NCBI RefSeq assembly: GCF_002802965.1
Contig: NZ_NXGA01000001.1
Coordinates: 533,177 to 597,176, forward strand
Direction of reading: 5' to 3'
Origin: Sporolactobacillus pectinivorans
GTDB taxonomy: Bacteria; Bacillota; Bacilli; Bacillales; Sporolactobacillaceae
DNA: 64,000 bases
This document shows positions 7,787 to 17,254 of this stretch, piece by piece. The position numbers were made by a program, and so were the translations under genes. The notes under the pieces are model-generated. The model was not told the origin of the DNA, searched no databases, and saw nothing but the letters and a program-made list of their open reading frames with translations. Every line of letters begins with the position of its first letter. The first letter of the stretch is position 1.

Positions 7787-10066
7787 ATGCAGCGAATTTT
7801 TGAAATTGACCCTTGGGAAGTCGTTACCCATAAATTAGACAAAGAAAACAAACGGGTGCAAGAAAGTATGACTAGTATTGGAAACGGCTACATGGGCATG
7901 CGTGGGTTTTTTGAAGAAAATTACAGTGGAGACACACTACAAGGGATTTACATTGGAGGCGTTTGGTTCCCTGACAAGACACGTGTCGGATGGTGGAAGA
8001 ACGGCTATCCAAAGTACTTTGGCAAAGTGATCAATGCAGTTAATTTTATTAAGACGAATCTATTCATTAACGGTGAACCTATTGATCTAGCCAATGATTT
8101 GGTCAGCGATTTCAGTTTGCGGCTGGACATGAAGACTTCCTTTCTAACTCGTGAATTTACTGTAGAAAAAAGCGGCGCTAAGTTAAAAGTTTCCATTGAG
8201 CGCTTTGTCAGCGCCGCACAAAAGGAATTATTCGTGGATGCTTATCAATTTGAAAATGAGGGTTCAACGCGTTTTAAATTAACCGTAAATACCCAAATTG
8301 ACGCCGACGTTCAAAATGAAGATGCAAATTACGGAGAACGTTTCTGGAAAGTTTTAAATAAGTCCCAAAGTGATACTAAAGGTCATGTTGTAGCGATCAC
8401 TAAAGAAAATCAATTCGGTACTCCTCGATTTATCGTTGGTGATGAGATGGTCAACAAAACGGATTTGACAGCTGAAAAGACGGATGAAACGGATGAATTA
8501 GAATTAGCCGTTCAAAACCAGTTCAGTAAAGAACTTGTACCAGGTGACACAGCTTATTTTGAAAAACGTGTCGTTGTCGTTACTTCACGCGATTACGATG
8601 ACCAAGCGAGCTTAATCAAAGCCATGCATCAATTAGCTGCCAAAGTTGCCGATAAAAAGTTAGCAGATTTACAAACAGCTCACAAACACGTTTGGGCACA
8701 ACGTTGGAAAAAATCCGATGTTGAAATTGACGGCGATGCTGCTGCACAACAAGGAATTCGTTTCAACCTGTATCAATTATTCTCCACGTACTATGGTGAA
8801 GATGATCGGCTGAACATTGGCCCTAAGGGCTTTACTGGCGAAAAGTATGGTGGTGCCACCTATTGGGATACCGAAGCATTTGCCGTTCCAATGTACTTAG
8901 GAGTTACCGATTCTACAGTGACCCGAAACTTGTTAATGTACCGTTACAAGCAGCTCGATGGTGCTTATGTCAACGCTAAAGAACAAGGCTTAAAGGGTGC
9001 GCTGTATCCGATGGTGACGTTCAATGGAATTGAATGCCATAACGAATGGGAAATTACCTTTGAAGAAATTCATCGGAACGGTGATATCGCATTTGCCATT
9101 TACAACTACACCCGATATACCGGTGATAAATCCTATGTATTAAACGAAGGCAGCAAGGTCTTAACCGAAATTTCTCGCTTCTGGGCAAATCGGGTACATT
9201 ATTCACAACGTAAGGATCAATACATGATTCACGGTGTAACCGGTCCAGATGAATATCAAAACAACATCAATAACAACTGGTACACAAACTACCTGGCACA
9301 ATGGACTTTGAAATACACACTTGAAATATTGGATGAAGTTTCATCCGAACAAGCAGTTCAATTAAATGTTTCTGATGAAGAGAAGAAACAATGGAAAGAG
9401 ATCATCAACAAGATGTACTTACCAGAAGATAAGAAACTTGGCATTTTTGTTCAGAACGACGGCTTCCTGGATAAAGATTTAAAGCCAGTCTGCGAACTTC
9501 CAGCTGATCAATTGCCGATTAACCAGCATTGGTCATGGGATAAAATTTTACGTTCGCCATACATCAAGCAAGGTGACGTCCTTCAAGGAATATGGGATTT
9601 TATCGATGAATTCACACCGGAACAAAAGAAAGCCAACTTTGACTTCTATGAGCCTTTAACCGTTCATGAATCAAGTTTATCTGCTTCGATTCATTCGATT
9701 TTAGCTGCCGACCTGCATTACGAAGATAAGGCAGTTGAAATGTATGAACGGACCTCCCGCTTAGACTTGGATAACTATAACAACGATACTGCCGATGGAC
9801 TGCATATTACCTCAATGACCGGCAGCTGGCTCGCCATCGTGCAAGGCTTTGCAGGCATGCGTGTGCGCAATAATCATCTACACTTTGATCCATTCTTACC
9901 GAAGAAATGGGAAGGGTATCGCTTCCGGATCAACTTCCGTGGACGGATCATCCAAGTTGCTATCGATCATGTGGGAACACGGATTACATTAGTTTCTGGT
10001 GAACCGCTCACCATTGATGTTAAAGGACAAAACGTTCAACTGGATTCAAAAACCGTCACGGCTTAA
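7787..10066 (+). CDS. mapA: maltose phosphorylase (GH65)
   Basis: A 759-residue glycoside hydrolase family 65 enzyme, the usual length for bacterial maltose phosphorylases. It converts maltose and phosphate to glucose and beta-glucose 1-phosphate in the cytosol. The N-terminal beta-sandwich (NGYMGMRGFFEENYSGDTLQGIYIGG) is followed by the (alpha/alpha)6 barrel. TGPDEYQNN carries the general acid Glu at residue 489, and FDFYEPLTVHESSLSASIHS contributes the phosphate-binding end of the barrel. Start 7787 follows GAGGAGG (7773-7779); an earlier in-frame ATG at 7763 precedes this site. Specificity for maltose rather than trehalose or kojibiose rests on context with beta-phosphoglucomutase and family resemblance. 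Confidence 0.93.
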   Translation: MQRIFEIDPWEVVTHKLDKENKRVQESMTSIGNGYMGMRGFFEENYSGDTLQGIYIGGVWFPDKTRVGWWKNGYPKYFGKVINAVNFIKTNLFINGEPIDLANDLVSDFSLRLDMKTSFLTREFTVEKSGAKLKVSIERFVSAAQKELFVDAYQFENEGSTRFKLTVNTQIDADVQNEDANYGERFWKVLNKSQSDTKGHVVAITKENQFGTPRFIVGDEMVNKTDLTAEKTDETDELELAVQNQFSKELVPGDTAYFEKRVVVVTSRDYDDQASLIKAMHQLAAKVADKKLADLQTAHKHVWAQRWKKSDVEIDGDAAAQQGIRFNLYQLFSTYYGEDDRLNIGPKGFTGEKYGGATYWDTEAFAVPMYLGVTDSTVTRNLLMYRYKQLDGAYVNAKEQGLKGALYPMVTFNGIECHNEWEITFEEIHRNGDIAFAIYNYTRYTGDKSYVLNEGSKVLTEISRFWANRVHYSQRKDQYMIHGVTGPDEYQNNINNNWYTNYLAQWTLKYTLEILDEVSSEQAVQLNVSDEEKKQWKEIINKMYLPEDKKLGIFVQNDGFLDKDLKPVCELPADQLPINQHWSWDKILRSPYIKQGDVLQGIWDFIDEFTPEQKKANFDFYEPLTVHESSLSASIHSILAADLHYEDKAVEMYERTSRLDLDNYNNDTADGLHITSMTGSWLAIVQGFAGMRVRNNHLHFDPFLPKKWEGYRFRINFRGRIIQVAIDHVGTRITLVSGEPLTIDVKGQNVQLDSKTVTA

Positions 10067-10132
10067 ATTCATATTGAGTGAGTTTCTGCATTTATCCCTA
10101 AAGTATAGAGGAAAGTTAGGGGGGGAGTAACG

Positions 10133-11170
10133 GTGAAAATTACGCAAGCAACGATTGGTTCAATTGCTGATGAGCTAATTACACAATATACCTTAGAAAA
10201 CGATCACCATGTACAAGTCGTATGTATGTCCTATGCAGCAACTTGGCAAGGATTTATGGTTCCAGATCAAAATGTCAAATTACACAATTTGATTTTACGA
10301 TTCGATGACATCAACACTTATTTGACAAATCCATTTCATGTTGGTAATACCATCGGTCGCGTAGGTGGCCGACTTAAAAATAGCAGCTTCGCCATTAAAG
10401 GCATTAAATACCACGTTCCTGCAAATGAAGGTCCGAATTTAATTCATGGCGGCAACCATGGCTTTTCCAGTTGGAATTGGCATGCCGCTACGGAAAGCCT
10501 TCAAAATGCAGTGAACGTGACATTTAGTCGGAAGATAGCAACTCAAGATGATGGTTTTCCGGGAAATATTGAGGTGAAAATCTCATACACCCTAGACAAT
10601 CAAAACAAAGTCACCATTCAATTTTTTGGTCAAAGTGATGCAGATACGCTCTTCAATCCGATGACGCATGTATATTTTAATTTGAGCGATGATCAGAAAA
10701 CGATTATGAATCATGAATTGCAGATCAATAGCCTGCAACACGTTGAAGTTGATGATCAAAAACTGCCGACCGGTCGTTTACTTGAACATAGTGGAACGGC
10801 ATTTGATTTTTCGAAACCTGTAATGATGCGAAAGGCGGTCGCGCAGCTACAAAAAGAAATGGGTAAAAACCAATTTGACGACGCATTCAAATTGGTCGGC
10901 CAAGAACATCCAGCTGTTGTGATTCGGGATAACGCTTCCCACCGTCAAGTTCGCGTTTATTCTGACCGAAATGGTATCGTGATGTTCACGGCCAATCCTG
11001 AAGTGATTGGAAAACCGAAGGAATGGGAAGCAAGCCATCCCTATAATGGTGTGGCAATTGAAGCACAGACGCTTCCGGATGCCATTCATCATCCGGAATT
11101 TGGCGATATCGTATTAAAAGCGAATCAGCCTAAAGTATATACCGTACACTATCAATACGAAGAAATTTAA
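10133..11170 (+). CDS. galM: aldose 1-epimerase (mutarotase)
   Basis: A 345-residue galactose-mutarotase-like protein starting with GTG after a GGGGGAG ribosome binding site. Landmarks are VGNTIGRVGGRLKNSSF, NEGPNLIHGGNHGFSSWNW (His of the active site), NPMTHVYFNLS (second His) and late GVAIEAQTLPDAIHHPEF with the catalytic Glu. It interconverts alpha and beta anomers of glucose, here probably the glucose released by the phosphorylase. It lies between the phosphorylase and phosphoglucomutase genes, its stop overlapping the first bases of the next gene's leader. Confidence 0.92.
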   Translation: MKITQATIGSIADELITQYTLENDHHVQVVCMSYAATWQGFMVPDQNVKLHNLILRFDDINTYLTNPFHVGNTIGRVGGRLKNSSFAIKGIKYHVPANEGPNLIHGGNHGFSSWNWHAATESLQNAVNVTFSRKIATQDDGFPGNIEVKISYTLDNQNKVTIQFFGQSDADTLFNPMTHVYFNLSDDQKTIMNHELQINSLQHVEVDDQKLPTGRLLEHSGTAFDFSKPVMMRKAVAQLQKEMGKNQFDDAFKLVGQEHPAVVIRDNASHRQVRVYSDRNGIVMFTANPEVIGKPKEWEASHPYNGVAIEAQTLPDAIHHPEFGDIVLKANQPKVYTVHYQYEEI

Positions 11171-11187
11171 TGAGAGGGGAAAATTGC

Positions 11188-11868
11188 TTGACAAACTTTA
11201 ATGACATTAAGGGGTTCATCTTTGATTTGGATGGCGTAATCGCGCTGACATCTAAGTATCACAGTCAGGCTTGGCATCAGATTGCCGATGAGTTGGATGC
11301 GACATGGACAAAATCACTTGAAGATGGGCTCAAAGGGATCAGCCGAATGGACTCTTTAGAAATGATTTTGAAAGCTGGCAATAAAGAAAACGACTATACC
11401 GAAGAAGAAAAAATCAAATTAGCGGCAAAGAAAAATGACAATTATTTGGCGCTTATTGGAAATATGAATATTGATGATCTTTTACCTGGAATACCGGAGT
11501 TCTTAGAAGATTTAATGGCCCACAATTATAAGATTTGTTTGGCATCTGCTTCAAAGAATTCTCCAATTATTCTTAAAAAGTTAAACCTGGCAAGATATTT
11601 TCCAGATGTTGTCGATCCATCTAAACTGAAAAAAGGAAAGCCAGATCCTGAAATTTATATTCGTGGAGCTGAACTGTTGAACTTGAAGCCTGAAGAATGC
11701 ATTGGAATTGAAGATGCCGCTGCAGGGATTCAATCCATTAATGGAGCCGGCGAAACATCAATTGGTATTGGTGATACACAAGAACTAAGTGCCGCTGATA
11801 TTCTTTTCTCAAGCACAAAAGACATTACATTAGCGAACATTGAAGCTGCAATGAAAGTTAACGCATAA
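11188..11868 (+). CDS. pgmB: beta-phosphoglucomutase
   Basis: A 226-residue HAD-superfamily enzyme that converts beta-glucose 1-phosphate from the phosphorylase to glucose 6-phosphate. Motif I is FDLDGV (nucleophile Asp13, acid/base Asp15), the cap carries the substrate-specificity stretch KYHSQAWHQIADEL, motif II is CLASASKNS, and KKGKPDPEIY and GIEDAAAGIQ are motifs III and IV. Start: TTG at 11188 is preferred because GAGGGGA lies 8 bases upstream; the ATG at 11170 overlaps the galM stop and has no ribosome binding site. It completes the maltose pathway. Confidence 0.93.
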   Translation: MTNFNDIKGFIFDLDGVIALTSKYHSQAWHQIADELDATWTKSLEDGLKGISRMDSLEMILKAGNKENDYTEEEKIKLAAKKNDNYLALIGNMNIDDLLPGIPEFLEDLMAHNYKICLASASKNSPIILKKLNLARYFPDVVDPSKLKKGKPDPEIYIRGAELLNLKPEECIGIEDAAAGIQSINGAGETSIGIGDTQELSAADILFSSTKDITLANIEAAMKVNA

Positions 11869-11928
11869 ATCGATCATTTAAATTGTTTTCAGTGTAAGAG
11901 GCTGTCTCAAAAGGTCAGCAGATGAAAG

Positions 11929-11961
11929 ACGAGAGGGAATTTTTATCCCTCTCGTTTTTTC
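11929..11961 (+). terminator. rho-independent terminator of the maltose operon
   Basis: A perfect 10-bp stem ACGAGAGGGA / TCCCTCTCGT with a 7-nt loop is followed by TTTTTT, 60 bp after pgmB. Confidence 0.8.
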
Positions 11962-12106
11962 GCGTTTCTGGATAAAAATCATAGAAAAAAATCGCCAATT
12001 CTCTTTAAATGAAATTATCCCGAGTCTCAATGAATGAAGACGATTTTTTTGAAAAACATTATCTTCGAAAAGTATAACATGCATCAACTCATTCTTCCAA
12101 TGGATT

Positions 12107-12391
12107 TCAGCGACAGTATTCCCAAAAGCCATATATGACAGGACTGCTATAAGAGAGCAATTTATTAGGAGTATGCCTTGCTTCAGCATTTTCTTTCAGT
12201 GGCTTAAATTTCTTGCCATCTAAATGATTTTTCAGGTCCATTTTATTGACAAAGAGAAGTTGTGCCGGATCTTTATTGCCATCTTCATCATAACCGCCGA
12301 CAATAACTTTTTCTACGATGCTCTCAAAAGTGAACCAATCAAATTGATTCAACGCCTTATTCTGTTCCAGGGTCTTCTTGAATTGCTCCAA
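12107..12391 (-). pseudogene. C-terminal fragment of a large serine recombinase
   Basis: The reading frame encodes FESIVEKVIVGGYDEDGNKDP followed by LLFV..KMDLKNHLDGKKFKPLKEN, a pattern found near the C-terminus of large serine recombinases of Bacillales (the stretch after the zinc-ribbon and coiled coil). Nothing of the catalytic or zinc-ribbon domains is present on either side. It is a relic of an integrated element. Confidence 0.6.
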
Positions 12392-12540
12392 CCTAGCTGG
12401 CTAATTTGATTTTACAACTGGCCAATATAAACAAATTCATTCAAGAAAACGGAGAATTTTCAATGTCTTTTTTTCAAGTATTACATTCTATTATAAAAAG
12501 GAAATAGATAATGGTCTAGAAGATTTTTAGTTTGTGTAAT

Positions 12541-12595
12541 AAAACCTCACTTACACCCATTACGGAGAACCTTACCATAAGTAAGAGAGGTTTTT
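12541..12595 (+). repeat. structured dispersed repeat, copy 1
   Basis: An element of about 55 bp with nested arms: outer AAAACCTC / GAGGTTTT, inner ACTTA / TAAGT, and an apical TACGG-AGAA-CC stretch. Nearly the same sequence occurs at 22824-22878, and more diverged copies at 35652-35704 and 36712-36740. Confidence 0.8.
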
Positions 12596-12669
12596 CTGGT
12601 TTTGAAAAAATAAAAAAAGACAGTCTGCATGTATTTTACCTCCCCCAAAAAGCTAATAATGCTATTAAT

Positions 12670-12864
12670 TTATTTTGCAGTACCAAGTTTGGCACTTGCC
12701 ATCACCGAATTCAAATTGTTAATCTGTAACTGCCGTCGGGAATCCTCTAATATTAATGAAGGGTTTGTTTCTTTTTTAGCGGTGTAAACAACAATTGGTT
12801 GATTAGGTAACAAGTCAAAATAATTATTCGAAAAAATAGCGTCAGCCGTTTGCAAATCCACCAA
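12670..12864 (-). pseudogene. C-terminal fragment of a beta-mannosidase-like GH2 enzyme
   Basis: The 64-residue frame contains ADAIFSNNYFDLLPNQPIVV, which matches the FSDNYFDLLPGE signature in the C-terminal beta-sandwich of GH2 beta-mannosidases. No catalytic barrel is seen upstream on the minus strand, so this is only a remnant. Confidence 0.55.
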
Positions 12865-13219
12865 TGCAATCAGGGCAATGAATCCGAAAAAATGTGTGAT
12901 TCATAGGGACTTGGTAAAATAAATAATCCAGGCAGAACTAAAGTGACCGCGCGATTGTTAGGGCTGGCAAGTCTGTTAATACCAATTTTTGTATTTTCAG
13001 AGAAGGGCCCTTTGAGTTAAAGAGAAGCAAGTTCACTATTCTGGGAGAATAGAATGGTGGGGCATCAACTAAAAAAATTTTTTCTAATAAAAAAACAGTA
13101 GAGAAGAAATAGGTTTTCCCTCTAATGCTTTTTTGTTTAAATCACCTAATATTCGAATCTTTCATAAGTAATACGTATCATCAATTGGAAATCGTTCTCT
13201 AGAATCGACACCATCTGAT
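12865..13219. other. gene-poor stretch
   Basis: AT-rich sequence between a GH2 fragment and an SDR pseudogene. No gene or clear repeat is seen. Confidence 0.5.
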
Positions 13220-13921
13220 TTAATTAGTCGTAGCATATAAAAGATGTTGATCATCATAGAGGGACGCTTTAATCTTTCGTGTGTAGGCGTCAACGAGTAC
13301 CTCATCTAAATTCTCTTGAATGCCTTCAATAACTTTTTGTACCAATAGATCAAGGCTTACTTTATTAGCTTTAATATCCTTAGTTGATTCTGCATCTACA
13401 AAACCGCAGTGAGCACCAATGACCTGTATTCCTTGAGGACGAAGTTCAACACGTAGAGCATTACTCATAGACCACTCCGCTGCTTTTGAAGCCGCATATC
13501 CAGTCATCGCTGTACTAGCCCTCCATGAAGCAACAGATAACATATTAACAATTTTACCTCCACCGTTCTGCTTAATGATAGGAGTGAAAGCTTGTGCCAT
13601 TGACCAGGCCCCAAGATAATTGACTTCTATTTCCTCTCTTGCATTATTAAGTAAGGCATTTAGCGGTGAAGCAGCCCTAAAAACGCCTGCATTATTTACT
13701 AATATAGTGGTATCTGCAGCTTTTTCTCGGGACCTCTTTATATCATCAATGTCAGTAACATCAAGCTTGATTGGAGTGAGACGGGGGTCACTAATCGAAT
13801 TAGGATCCCTTGCTCCTGCATAAACTTTGGTAGCTCCATGTTCTATAAATGAATAAGCAAGAGCATAGCCAATTCCTCAATTTGCACCTGTTACAAAGAC
13901 CGTAGAATTCTCAATATTCAT
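13220..13921 (-). pseudogene. SDR oxidoreductase with a single in-frame stop
   Basis: Read through one TGA, this is a 233-codon short-chain dehydrogenase: N-terminal VFVTGAN-stop-GIGYALAYSF, then YAGARDPN, TTILVNNAG, catalytic Ser in MLSVASWRAS and Tyr-x-x-x-Lys in TGYAASKAAEW. The intact gene at 21917-22618 has the same length and clear similarity, and there the position of the stop is Arg (CGA in GSNRGIG). The stop at 13877-13879 is thus best read as CGA to TGA in the dinucleotide-binding loop. A downstream ATG at 13600 would give only the C-terminal half without the cofactor site. Confidence 0.85.
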
Positions 13922-13970
13922 TTTTCTCTCCTTAATTGATGTAGGCAAACTGCCTAACCTGCATCATGAA

Positions 13971-14705
13971 TTATACGGCGCTGCGTCCGCCGTCAACAGG
14001 AATTAAGGCACCAGAAATATAACTCGAATCAGGTGATGCTAAGAAAGAAACAGTTTTGGCAATTTCTTTCGCATCTGCTGCACGCTTCAGCAATGTTGTT
14101 GATCCAAGTGCTGTCGTGCGATCCGGAAGGGCCCCTTCTGTATAAGTCGGGCCTGGTGAAATGGTGTTGACTCTGACGCCCTTCGCGCCGAATTCTGATG
14201 CCCACGCTCTTGTAAGAGAAGCAATCGCTCCCTTTGTTGCTCCGTAGACTGATCCAGCGGCTAGTCCAATTTGTCCAGCCATACTACCTATATTAATGAT
14301 GCTGCCTGTTCCTCGTTCTGCCATCTTAGGCGCGAACGCACTAACAAGAAAGAACGGTGCACGAACGTTCAACGCAAAAAGAGTGTTGAACGTTTCTAAA
14401 TCCAGTCCCCGACTTTCACCAAACCATGAACGTCCCGCATTATTCACCAGGATATCGACATCGTCAACTTCTTGAATAAGCTTGAGCACATCATCATGAT
14501 TGGCTAAGTCAGCATATTGAAAAATGCCCAATCCTCCGTTTTCAATGATTTCATTCACTACCTCCGTACCACGCTCCTCATTACGGCCGTGTACAATAAC
14601 TTCATAACCGTCATCAGCCAACTGCACTGCAATAGCGTGTCCAATACCAGAGGTCGCCCCTGTAATTAAGGCTTTTGTCTTTTTAGTGTTTTGAAGATTA
14701 GTCAT
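13971..14705 (-). CDS. short-chain dehydrogenase/reductase
   Basis: A 244-residue classical SDR. The cofactor loop is TGATSGIG (residues 16-23), VHGRNEERG suggests NADP(H) preference, NNAG is near residue 88, catalytic Ser lies in INIGSMAG, and Tyr-x-x-x-Lys in YGATKGAIASL. The end ISGALIPVDGGRSAV is typical of FabG-like oxidoreductases. The ATG follows AAAGGAGG. A paralogue with similar sequence lies at 15333-16064, with a tautomerase gene between them. The substrate is unknown. Confidence 0.9.
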   Translation of the reverse strand: MTNLQNTKKTKALITGATSGIGHAIAVQLADDGYEVIVHGRNEERGTEVVNEIIENGGLGIFQYADLANHDDVLKLIQEVDDVDILVNNAGRSWFGESRGLDLETFNTLFALNVRAPFFLVSAFAPKMAERGTGSIINIGSMAGQIGLAAGSVYGATKGAIASLTRAWASEFGAKGVRVNTISPGPTYTEGALPDRTTALGSTTLLKRAADAKEIAKTVSFLASPDSSYISGALIPVDGGRSAV

Positions 14706-14814
14706 TGGAATTTATATCCTCCTTTATTTTTCATCAGATAAATTTGTCTAATAAGCGTGTAATTAAAATAATTCAACACTTTCTCAAATTCTAAAAATGC
14801 TTTTCAAGTTAAAT

Positions 14815-15237
14815 TTATCTACCGGAAAGTAAGCTGGCAAATCCTTTTAAATCATAAGCTTTACCGCCGATGCCCCAGCCGCCGTCAGCAGCTTCTGTTA
14901 AAAGCACCCACGTACGATTGCCCTGAGTTTCGTCGCCGGAAAGCCTCTGAACAATTTCGGTCGCCGTTTTCACAAGATACTTTTGCCCATCACTCGTTAA
15001 AACATGTGGTGGTGTCAAGACCTGAATACGAACAACCTTCGCCGCCCCTTCAGCAGCAGTATGAATTAATTCAGGTTCGAATTTATGAATATAGACGGCA
15101 GTATTGTTCAAATGTACCGGTGTTGGTTCTTGAACACCTTCAGCATGTAACAAAGCGAGTGTTAGTTCACTGGCTAGTTGCCTTTCTGTTCCCTCTGGAA
15201 ATAAATTTTTGGGTGCATAAAGATCAATCATTGGCAC
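14815..15237 (-). CDS. tautomerase-superfamily protein
   Basis: A 140-residue protein starting GTG (GAGGAGG 8 bases upstream) and encoding MPMIDLYAP, so that Pro becomes residue 1 after Met removal, the catalytic base of 4-oxalocrotonate tautomerase and MIF relatives. At 140 residues it resembles two fused tautomerase-like beta-alpha-beta units rather than a 60-residue monomer. It sits between two SDR genes on the same strand, suggesting a small detoxification or ketone-reduction operon under the divergent TetR regulator. The substrate is not known. Confidence 0.75.
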   Translation of the reverse strand: MPMIDLYAPKNLFPEGTERQLASELTLALLHAEGVQEPTPVHLNNTAVYIHKFEPELIHTAAEGAAKVVRIQVLTPPHVLTSDGQKYLVKTATEIVQRLSGDETQGNRTWVLLTEAADGGWGIGGKAYDLKGFASLLSGR

Positions 15238-15332
15238 ATTTTATTCCTCCTCGCTGATAAAATTATCAAAAACACAATCGATTCTTAACGATGTTTGGTG
15301 TGATTCTGTCGCATAAGTCGTTCATTTTATAA

Positions 15333-16064
15333 TTACACAGCGGTGCGTCCACCATCGACAGCAATATTTGCCCCAGTGATATAACTTGAATCTGATATTG
15401 CCAAAAAAGCAACAGCTTTAGCGATTTCTGCAACATTCGCTGCGCGTTTGAATGGAGTTGTTGCTCCAAGAGCCTCAATAACATCTTCAGATGCGCCACT
15501 AGTGAAGGTCGGTCCAGGTGAAATAGTGTTGATCCGCACACCCTTAGCTCCGAATTCAGCTGCCCATGCTCTTGTTAGTGAAGCAATGGCCCCTTTGGTT
15601 GCTCCATAAGCTGCTCCAGCCGATAGACCTACCTGCCCAGCCATACTCCCGATATTTATAATACTGCCTGTACCTTTTTCCGCCATTTTCGGAGCAAAGG
15701 CACTGACAAGGAAATACGGCGCTCGAACATTTACAGAGAATAGAGTATTAAAAGTTTTGATATCAAGATCCATGCTATCCCCGAACCATGCTATTCCCGC
15801 ATTATTGACCAGTATATCAACATCATTAACGTCCTTTATAAGTTGAAGAACATCGTCATGTTTGGAAAGGTCAGCATATTGAAATTTGGCGTGACCACCT
15901 GATTCAATAATTTCTTTGACAACTTCTGCACCTCGTTCAGTATTACGGCCTTGGACAATAACACTAATACCTTTACTAGCTAATTGGATAGCTACTGCGC
16001 GACCGATCCCTGATGTCGCACCAGTGACTAATGCCGTAGTTTTTGCGTCTTGAGAATTAGTCAT
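15333..16064 (-). CDS. short-chain dehydrogenase/reductase (paralogue)
   Basis: A 243-residue SDR closely related to 13971-14705: TGATSGIGRAVAIQL cofactor loop, VQGRNTERG, NNAGIAWFGD, INIGSMAGQ with catalytic Ser, YGATKGAIASL with Tyr and Lys, and ITGANIAVDGGRTAV at the end. It is the first gene of the minus-strand group (this SDR, tautomerase, SDR). The palindrome at 16099-16112 lies about 35 bp upstream, so it is probably controlled by the divergent TetR-family gene. The two SDRs look like a tandem duplication interrupted by, or carried with, the tautomerase. Confidence 0.9.
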   Translation of the reverse strand: MTNSQDAKTTALVTGATSGIGRAVAIQLASKGISVIVQGRNTERGAEVVKEIIESGGHAKFQYADLSKHDDVLQLIKDVNDVDILVNNAGIAWFGDSMDLDIKTFNTLFSVNVRAPYFLVSAFAPKMAEKGTGSIINIGSMAGQVGLSAGAAYGATKGAIASLTRAWAAEFGAKGVRINTISPGPTFTSGASEDVIEALGATTPFKRAANVAEIAKAVAFLAISDSSYITGANIAVDGGRTAV

Positions 16065-16098
16065 TTGATTATATCCCTTCTAATTAAATTTTGATAAA

Positions 16099-16112
16099 AC
16101 AGACCGGTCTGT
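16099..16112. promoter_or_regulatory. TetR-type operator palindrome
   Basis: ACAGACCGGTCTGT is a perfect 14-bp palindrome directly upstream of the SDR gene at 16064. It resembles operators of many TetR-family oxidoreductase regulators. A related half site (CGGTCGAT) occurs near 16326 before the regulator itself. Confidence 0.65.
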
Positions 16113-16351
16113 CTACACGACCTAGATTACACAACATACTTTTCAAAGTCAAGTGCAAGTTGATTTAAATTTATTATGTCCTGAAATTATTTCAACGGTT
16201 GCCCAATTATATTTTTAATTTCTTACTTTTTAACATAGGGCCAGTATGCAAACTGCAAGTTTCATCAATGAAAGGGTGAATTTTTCAATCGCCCAGCATA
16301 ATCCTAAGTTTAGCATTTGCAGTATATCGGTCGATTATATATATTGGAGAT

Positions 16352-16960
16352 ATGGAAAATAAAGATACTAAACATAAAAAAAATGAACAATTGCCCGCTA
16401 GAGAAAGACTCTTGTCTGCTGCGAGCGAATTATTTTACCGAGAAGGAATACACACGGTTGGTATTGATCGAATATTAAAGCAGGCTGGAGTAGCAAAAGC
16501 GACTTTATATACTTCTTTTGGTAATAAAGAGGGCCTTATTGAAGCTTATCTAACAAGAAGGAAGGAAAATTGGGAACGTAATGCATCTAACTGGCTCCTT
16601 AAATATGATACATCAAAAGAACGTATCTTGGGTGTGTTTGACATGCTGTATCAATCATTCAGCCATCCCGGCTTTCATGGATGTGCTTTTATGAATGCAC
16701 TCGCCGAAGAGCAAAGTGGTAGTGTTGTTGAGAAACCGACCAAGGCGTATCGTGCTGCCGTTCGCAAAAAATTTCAAGATCTTGTTCAACAACTAGATAT
16801 AAATAATTCGGATGTTCTGGTGGATCATTTGGTTATTTTATACGATGGAGCAACGATAAATGCACGAATGGATCACAATGCCGATGCGGCTTTATCCGCA
16901 AAAGAAATGGCGGCAGTACTAATTGATAAATTGCTAGATAAAAGCGAGAAAAACCTCTAG
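16352..16960 (+). CDS. TetR-family transcriptional regulator
   Basis: A 202-residue regulator with an N-terminal TetR domain: RERLLSAASELFYREGIHTVGIDRILKQAG, then the recognition helix VAKATLYTSFGNKEGLIEAYL. The C-terminal ligand domain (FHGCAFMNALAEE) is of the TetR_C type seen beside oxidoreductases. It lies divergent from the SDR-tautomerase-SDR group and probably represses it through the palindrome at 16099. The ribosome binding site GGAGAT is unusually close to the ATG, so the exact start is not certain. Confidence 0.88.
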   Translation: MENKDTKHKKNEQLPARERLLSAASELFYREGIHTVGIDRILKQAGVAKATLYTSFGNKEGLIEAYLTRRKENWERNASNWLLKYDTSKERILGVFDMLYQSFSHPGFHGCAFMNALAEEQSGSVVEKPTKAYRAAVRKKFQDLVQQLDINNSDVLVDHLVILYDGATINARMDHNADAALSAKEMAAVLIDKLLDKSEKNL

Positions 16961-17132
16961 TTCTCTATTATCAAGCCCATTACTTGTAGCGATCGATTCA
17001 TATATGTCGGCCAATGATCCGGACAGGAATACATTTAGTGAACTGTGCCAAGGAACGATGGCAGATTATGTTCTCGTTCCTCGATCTTTGGGAAGGGCCA
17101 ACCGCAGAAAAAAATATTCTTACTCCACAGGT

Positions 17133-17171
17133 ATTGAAGCGTGTTTTAGAGCCGTCAAAACACGCTTCAAT
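17133..17171. repeat. perfect 15-bp inverted repeat
   Basis: ATTGAAGCGTGTTTT and its exact complement AAAACACGCTTCAAT are separated by 9 nt. There is no T-run after it and no gene start close by. It lies in the 290-bp gap between the TetR gene and the alkC-like gene. Confidence 0.7.
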
Positions 17172-17254
17172 CATAAATTCGCAGGTATACCGGACCTTTT
17201 CCCTGGGGTAACGCCACTACATCCTGTATGATTTTTTAGACGGAGGCGATAAAA

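Noticed and set aside
11896-12106. GAGGCTGTCTCAAAAGGTC and a following minus-strand frame, like the end of an IS1182-type element
   Set aside because: The motif is suggestive, but no transposase residues could be recognised in any minus-strand frame; too weak to call.
15266-15541. 91-codon frame overlapping the SDR gene
   Set aside because: Out-of-frame shadow of 15333-16064.
17004-17231. 75- and 65-codon plus-strand frames before the alkC-like gene
   Set aside because: No ribosome binding site; the region includes a perfect inverted repeat instead.
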